DNA from: Candidatus Baldrarchaeum yapensis
GTDB taxonomy: Archaea; Asgardarchaeota; Baldrarchaeia; Baldrarchaeales; Baldrarchaeaceae
Reading direction: 5' to 3'
Assembly (NCBI GenBank): GCA_016840465.1
Contig: JAEOSH010000069.1
Span: 1-9,751 of the forward strand
DNA: 9,751 nt
Positions 6,289-9,751 of this stretch are shown piece by piece. A model generated the notes under the pieces. It did no database searches, was not told the origin of the DNA, and worked only from the letters and a program-made list of their open reading frames with translations. The position numbers were made by a program, and so were the translations under genes. The stretch's first letter is position 1; each line of letters begins with the position of its first letter.

Positions 6289-6671
6289 GTAAAACTCTGA
6301 CAATAGTGCTCCTCAGGGAACCATATGCAAGTCAGTACGCCGATATAGCACTCGAGATCGCAGAGATGGCCTTAAATTTGGGATACAAGGTTCGATTGTT
6401 CCTCTACATGAGTGGGGTACATGCAGCCAAGCGGGGTCAATCGCCGTTGAGATTTCCTAACTTTGAAAGAAAATTGCGGGAACTTTTGACTCGTGGATTG
6501 AAAGTTATCGCATGCGGTAGATGCGCCTCAGCAAGAGGATACATCGAGAATTCTGCAAACGAAGAGGGTAATTTTTCAACATCTCAGTATGTGGAGGGAG
6601 TCAAAGTTATGAGCATATACGAGCTTGCGGATTGGATTAAAAACTCTGACAGGGTAATAATGTTGGGGTGA
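6285..6671 (+). CDS. DsrE/TusD-like sulfur carrier, catalytic subunit
   Basis: 128 residues, DsrE family. The first strand LTIVLLREPYASQYADIALE begins the fold, followed by VRLFLYMSGVHAAKRGQSPL. The active-site segment is ACGRCASARGY: Cys77 aligns with the catalytic Cys78 of E. coli TusD (C-x6-R-G), and a second Cys80 three residues later could form a disulfide or trisulfide with it. In TusD/DsrE this cysteine accepts and hands on persulfide sulfur. It is the only one of the three DsrE-type products here with that cysteine. The gene overlaps the previous one by four bases (ATGA), which indicates coupled translation. No DsrC/TusE acceptor is in the window. Confidence 0.85.
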   Translation: MSKTLTIVLLREPYASQYADIALEIAEMALNLGYKVRLFLYMSGVHAAKRGQSPLRFPNFERKLRELLTRGLKVIACGRCASARGYIENSANEEGNFSTSQYVEGVKVMSIYELADWIKNSDRVIMLG

Positions 6672-6689
6672 TGGGCGCTGGAGCCGGAA

Positions 6690-7034
6690 TTGATACTTAT
6701 TCTATCAAAACCGCCTTACGGTAGCGAAGATGTTATCAGTATGCTTTTTATAGCATTAGCGGCGGTATCCCGCGGAATAAAGACTACTATTATTTTAATA
6801 GATGATGGTGTTTACACAGCCTTACGGGATCAGAGGCCGGAGGGGTTAAAATATCCCAGCGTCGAAGATCTCATATACCTGATCATAACCGATGCCGAGA
6901 TCTTCGTTCATGAAGATTCTCTGAAGGAAAGGGGTATCAGCGGAGAGGATTTGATAGAGGGAGTCAATGTTTCATCTGATGACGAAATAGTAGAGGTGCT
7001 TCTCACCAAGACTGGTGCTTTCCTTTTGTGCTGA
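6690..7034 (+). CDS. DsrE/DsrF/TusB-like protein, last gene of the sulfur operon
   Basis: 114 residues from TTG 6690, with GGAG six bases upstream; no ATG or GTG is in frame. It has the DsrE-type fold: ILILSKPPYGSEDV, then TTIILIDDGVYTALRD (a strand plus the DDGVY turn also seen in the first DsrE gene), then EIFVHEDSLKERGISGEDLI. The last segment aligns with the active-site loop of DsrE, with His74 and Glu75 where Cys would be. The only cysteine is the final residue, reminiscent of DsrH/TusB-type proteins but not proven equivalent. It lies 18 bases after the previous stop, so it is the same transcript. It probably completes a three-subunit TusBCD/DsrEFH-like complex. Confidence 0.78.
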   Translation: MILILSKPPYGSEDVISMLFIALAAVSRGIKTTIILIDDGVYTALRDQRPEGLKYPSVEDLIYLIITDAEIFVHEDSLKERGISGEDLIEGVNVSSDDEIVEVLLTKTGAFLLC

Positions 7035-7124
7035 GAAATACACGTAAGTGGATGTGGATAAAGAATACTTATGTTATAAAACGGATCTCGTTCATTTAGT
7101 TTTCCCCGAGACCTCCCTTGTCAT

Positions 7125-7295
7125 CTATAGGTTTCTCTTTATTTTCTGAATCTCTCTTACCTTTTTCAGCACCCATAGATAACGGCTTATCAAGGTTCTT
7201 TTCTTTCTTAGACGATAAGTCATTGACCCCGTGGTTATTCCAGTCTTCTTCGCCTCCCTATAATGCTTAAAAATATCTTCCTCCGGCTTGTCCAC
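7125..7295 (-). CDS. Small basic hypothetical protein
   Basis: A 56-residue frame starting GTG (7295), with GAGGG six bases upstream and an A/T-rich stretch (TTTTTTTAATCATTTTAAAT) about 25-45 bases upstream that could be its promoter. The product begins with acidic residues, then is strongly basic (about a third Lys/Arg) with YRLRKKRTLISRYLWVLKKV in the middle, so nucleic-acid binding is possible. No family is recognised. The rest of the 7035-7483 gap holds nothing else I can name. Support is start signal and composition only. Confidence 0.35.
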   Translation of the reverse strand: MDKPEEDIFKHYREAKKTGITTGSMTYRLRKKRTLISRYLWVLKKVREIQKIKRNL

Positions 7296-7483
7296 ACTAT
7301 TCCCTCTTCATGTTTTCGAATTTAAAATGATTAAAAAAATTGTCGAGACAATATGTATCAGGGAACAATTAGTGCGACTGTAAGTAAAAACATCAGACAT
7401 CTCCTCGCGAGCGTATTGTATAGAAATAAAGGTAAGGAAAATCAACTATTCCGAAAAATACTCCCGTTGAAAGAATTGACTAC

Positions 7484-7990
7484 TCAGGAAGAGTTATAGT
7501 AAACGTAGATTTTGACCGTGCCGCTCTTCTCGGCGGTTACCTCCTTAACAGTATATGTAACCTTGATGTAGACATCGTACGTGCCCGCACTGACAACTTT
7601 GGACTCGCGGAATCCGGTATCCGTGTTTATTAGGTTAAAGACATAACTCGCACCATCTTCCCCGGATTTAAATAGTTCGATTGTTACGTTGAACACCTCA
7701 AAGTCTTGGGTTGTATTTAGATCCAACTCGAAAGTTATCTCATAGTCTGCCGCGAGTTGCAACGTCGCAACACTTCCAAAGTCTTTTGTGCCCGAAGAGC
7801 CAGAGGGAATGGCCCCCAGATCTAAGCTTACAACGTCAGGGCTGAAGGTGGGACCCGGTAGAATCCGGTATCCGATTTCAACCTTGCCGATAAGTACTAA
7901 TGCGACTGCTACGCCGACAATCATAAGGATTGTCAACATCGCCACGACACTTTTGGAAGATATTTTGCTGACACCCGCGACCCTATCCAT
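7484..7990 (-). CDS. Membrane-anchored extracytoplasmic protein, beta-rich
   Basis: 168 residues. After a short N-terminal segment with Lys, residues 14-37 form one transmembrane helix (VVAMLTILMIVGVAVALVLIG), reminiscent of archaeal pilin-like signal anchors but without a clear class III cleavage site. The rest alternates short hydrophobic strands and Asp/Gly/Thr turns, as in immunoglobulin-like or CARDB-type extracellular domains (YEITFELDLNTTQDF, TYDVYIKVTYTV, VKIYVYYNSS). There are no cysteines, and N-T-T, N-V-T and N-S-S could be glycosylated outside the cell. It starts 13 bases after the stop of the phospholipase D-like gene, with GGAGGAG in the gap, so both share a transcript and probably a place at the cell surface. 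No family is recognised. Confidence 0.75.
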   Translation of the reverse strand: MDRVAGVSKISSKSVVAMLTILMIVGVAVALVLIGKVEIGYRILPGPTFSPDVVSLDLGAIPSGSSGTKDFGSVATLQLAADYEITFELDLNTTQDFEVFNVTIELFKSGEDGASYVFNLINTDTGFRESKVVSAGTYDVYIKVTYTVKEVTAEKSGTVKIYVYYNSS

Positions 7991-8003
7991 GGCCGCTCCT
8001 CCA

Positions 8004-8618
8004 CTACTCCTCGCTCAGTATCGTTTCGAAGTACTCCTTATATTCTTTTGCAATCTCTTCGCTGACTATTTTTATGGATGTTTCGCGGTTATAGTAGAGA
8101 GCCGCCTCGCTCCAGTTGTGGGATCCCACGTACACTATGTAATCGTCTATTATTACAAGCTTCATGTGGTCAGTTTCAGTATCATTGTCCAGATAAACAG
8201 TAACGTTGTGAGAAGAGAGGTAGTAGTACGCCTCGAGGTTATCGTCCAATGTTTCCCAGTAGGTTCTGTACTCGATGATCACGGTGACATTGACGCCCCG
8301 CTCTTTTGCGTAGACGAGTTCTCTGATAAGGTCATTGGCCCAGTCATAAGGATCGTCAGGGTCGTATATCATTGAGTACATTGCGACCATTATGCTCTTG
8401 TTTGCGCTCCTGAGATCCTCAATCAGAGAATAGTAGTATTCTTTGTCCCGAAGTACGTAAACCTCGTACCCTATTTGGTAATTTACCCCAATCTCCCCTA
8501 TTTTTGTAGAATCACTCGTGGTCCCATTCGAACTTCGGGATCCCGTTCCGTACCACATAAGCATCCCTAAGAATAGGAATATTAAGATGCACGCCACGGC
8601 GTTTCTGAGCATGCGCAT
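8004..8618 (-). CDS. Exported phospholipase D-like protein, single HKD motif
   Basis: 204 residues. Residues 8-24 are a hydrophobic signal/anchor, followed by a Ser/Thr/Gly linker (25-40). The PLD domain has EVYVLRDKEYYYSLI, KSIMVAMYSMIYD, then NVTVIIEYRTYW and the catalytic motif H151-x-K153-x4-D158-x6-G165-S166 with NWS after it. One HKD motif, as in Nuc-type nucleases that work as dimers; substrate (DNA, RNA or phospholipid) is not decided by sequence. Six N-x-S/T sites suit an extracellular glycoprotein. ATG 8618 and 8612 are both possible starts, since GGGGGG precedes the first and lies four bases farther from the second. It is the first gene of a two-gene operon. Confidence 0.88.
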   Translation of the reverse strand: MRMLRNAVACILIFLFLGMLMWYGTGSRSSNGTTSDSTKIGEIGVNYQIGYEVYVLRDKEYYYSLIEDLRSANKSIMVAMYSMIYDPDDPYDWANDLIRELVYAKERGVNVTVIIEYRTYWETLDDNLEAYYYLSSHNVTVYLDNDTETDHMKLVIIDDYIVYVGSHNWSEAALYYNRETSIKIVSEEIAKEYKEYFETILSEE

Positions 8619-8802
8619 CCCCCCGACTTATTATAATAATATACGTGTTGCTGTCAAACTTTTATTTTTCGTGAGGATGCGGAATGCATAGTAGCTGGAA
8701 TTTTTGTAATTGAAAGAGTTGAGAATGTCTTAGGCCTGCAGAGAAGCGCTACAGAGCGTAAAGGTAAACAATAACATGAAGGGTGTTCGGAGAAAGTAAA
8801 CT

Positions 8803-8813
8803 CCATTTATTTT
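8803..8813 (+). promoter_or_regulatory. TATA-like element upstream of the truncated gene
   Basis: CATTTATTTTG about 65 bases before ATG 8877, in an otherwise empty stretch (8619-8876). It is weak evidence on its own, but it supports a real gene start at 8877. Confidence 0.25.
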
Positions 8814-8876
8814 GAGGTTAATCCAAAAAGAGGACGCACCTGCTCTGCCTATTTGATGATTCTAGGCTGAGGTGAG

Positions 8877-8935
8877 ATGTCTCTGAGGATGTTGTATTGT
8901 GAAAAGTGTAGGAGAGTAGAGCCCACCAAAAGGTT
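8877..8935 (+). pseudogene. 5' end of a CxxC protein gene truncated by the transposase region
   Basis: GAGGTGAG directly precedes ATG 8877 (a second ATG is at 8889). The first 20 codons read MSLRMLYCEKCRRVEPTKRL, with a Cys-x-x-Cys typical of a zinc ribbon. A TATA-like CATTTATTTTG lies at 8803-8813. The frame stays open much further, but from about 8940 that is the reverse side of the GC-rich transposase gene, so the native gene very likely ends at an insertion point near 8935. The right border is approximate and the original function is unknown. Confidence 0.4.
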
Positions 8936-9732
8936 GTCCTTTGTCAAACCCTACACCTCAATCACCCCCGCCACCTATCAGCACGAAGAGGCCGGCCAGC
9001 GCCTCCAGCCTCAGCATCCGCTTAACGTTGTGCGCCGCCGCCCTGAAAACAACAAACGAGGCCACACTCTCAGGATCCCTGTACCGTACCTCCCGAACAC
9101 GGTCGAACACCGCCGCTCCACGCTCACAGTTCTTCCTCCTGCGATACATCCGGGCCGAGAAACCCCCGGCCGCCCGACGAAGAATGCGACACGAAAACAC
9201 GCGCGACGGCCTAACCTGAAAGTCGATGCCCCTCTGAAACGCCTCCACGCAGTTCCCCCTCACGAAAAACTCGCGATCAGCGTAGAGAATCGAACCACGC
9301 GGAATCACACCCATGGCCTCCGAGATGTCCCGCGACCTCGTCGCCCACGCGAACATGTCCACCCCTATGTCGTAGATGAACTTTATGTCGACAACCGCCC
9401 TCGAAAGTACGACCCTCCCCCGCACAAACCTCTCCTCGAGAAACCCCACCGGAACGGCGGTCCCGTCCGCAACGAACTCCTCCGCATCGCCGCACCCCGA
9501 GAGGCCCCGAATGAGTAGGCCCCCCTGACATCTCAACCAGTTCAGGAACTCCAGAACTCACTGCCGGAGGCGGGGGTTCCTGTAGTGGTAGCGCAGAGTT
9601 TCCGCGATCGGGACCCTGTGCCTCGCGTCACCGGAAACCCTCATGTCGATCCCGGCCTCGATTGCGCGCCCCCTTATACCTTTGAAGCTGATGGGCTGTG
9701 GGGACATTTCCTTCAGGATCAGGAGGGCTACC
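8925..9732 (-). mobile_element. Partial insertion sequence at contig end
   Basis: The GC-rich block holding the transposase. Its right end (plus coordinates) lies somewhere between 8925 and 8957, where base composition changes and the truncated gene frame meets it (around AGGTTGTCCTTTGTC). The other end is outside the contig, so inverted repeats and target duplication cannot be tested. Assembly stopping inside an IS is common because the copies are repeated in the genome. Confidence 0.55.
8958..9732 (-). pseudogene. DDE transposase of an insertion sequence, interrupted by TGA, N-terminus off the contig
   Basis: One minus-strand frame from the contig end to 8958, broken only by a TGA at 9558-9560. 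Upstream of it are 57 residues (VALLILKEMSPQP...RNPRLRQ); downstream are about 200. The DDE pattern can be read: Asp in FVADGTAV (codon 9465-9467), Asp in LYADREFF (9276-9278) and Glu in YRRRKNCERGAAVF (9123-9125), the last like the Y-x-R-R-x-x-x-E-R box of IS5/IS4-related transposases. The C-terminal FRAAAHNVKRML also fits. The region is clearly more GC-rich than the rest of the window, indicating recent transfer. The family cannot be fixed without terminal repeats; the left part of the element is missing. It is non-functional unless the TGA is read through or is an error. Confidence 0.75.
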
Positions 9733-9751
9733 CTGTCTCTTATACACATCT
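9733..9751. other. Nextera/Tn5 mosaic-end adapter (artefact)
   Basis: CTGTCTCTTATACACATCT is exactly the 19-base Tn5 mosaic end used in tagmentation libraries. It is not genomic; a protein beginning MCIRDR predicted on the minus strand comes from it. Confidence 0.98.

Noticed and set aside
8940-9518. Continuation of the plus-strand frame from 8877 as a 213-residue protein
   Set aside because: From about 8940 it is the mirror of the transposase, rich in Pro/Arg/His as expected for the reverse of a GC-rich gene.
9558-9560. TGA as selenocysteine codon in the transposase
   Set aside because: No reason for Sec in a DDE transposase, no hairpin seen, and other genes in the window use TGA as stop (e.g. 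5947-5949).
1-9732. tRNA, rRNA, riboswitch or phage genes
   Set aside because: No cloverleaf-like or rRNA-like stretch was recognised in any gap; gaps are A/T-rich promoter or decayed sequence.

Overview
The window reads as DNA from an uncultivated, probably thermophilic archaeon. Promoters are TATA-like T/A boxes, GTG and TTG starts are common, AGA/AGG dominate the arginine codons, and several genes belong to families typical of archaea (HEPN/nucleotidyltransferase pairs, a 4Fe-4S domain protein of the CdhE type, DsrE-family sulfur carriers, an ArsR regulator with a CxC motif). An Archaeoglobi-like lineage would fit the acyl-CoA ligase plus sulfur and iron-sulfur genes, but nothing here fixes the taxonomy. 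The last 19 bases are the Tn5 mosaic end used in Nextera libraries, so the real contig ends at about 9732.

Left part (1-1412, all minus strand): a tandemly duplicated, apparently inactive nucleotidyltransferase-fold protein overlaps a HEPN protein, and about 120 bp further on lies the 5' end of a RecF/SMC-like AAA ATPase cut by the window edge. This looks like a variant of the HEPN-MNT toxin/antitoxin or defence arrangement. Next, on the plus strand, is a small ferredoxin with a zinc ribbon and no normal start codon (1618-1974), then a full-length acyl-CoA synthetase (2407-4047).

Middle (4048-7034): about 850 bp hold no intact gene but show scattered minus-strand protein-like fragments. After that comes a sulfur-related module. 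An ArsR regulator (minus) is divergent from a four-gene plus-strand operon: an Fe-S protein and three DsrE/TusBCD-like proteins, of which only the middle DsrE has the catalytic cysteine. The control region between them carries a 12-bp-arm inverted repeat that is a good operator candidate. Together they look like a cysteine-sensing, self-contained sulfur-relay (TusBCD/DsrEFH-like) unit with an Fe-S partner.

Right part (7035-9751): a small basic ORF, then a two-gene minus-strand operon for an exported single-HKD phospholipase D-like enzyme and a membrane-anchored beta-rich protein. Finally there is a GC-rich DDE transposase read on the minus strand, interrupted by one in-frame TGA. It abuts a plus-strand gene start (8877) that it seems to have truncated.
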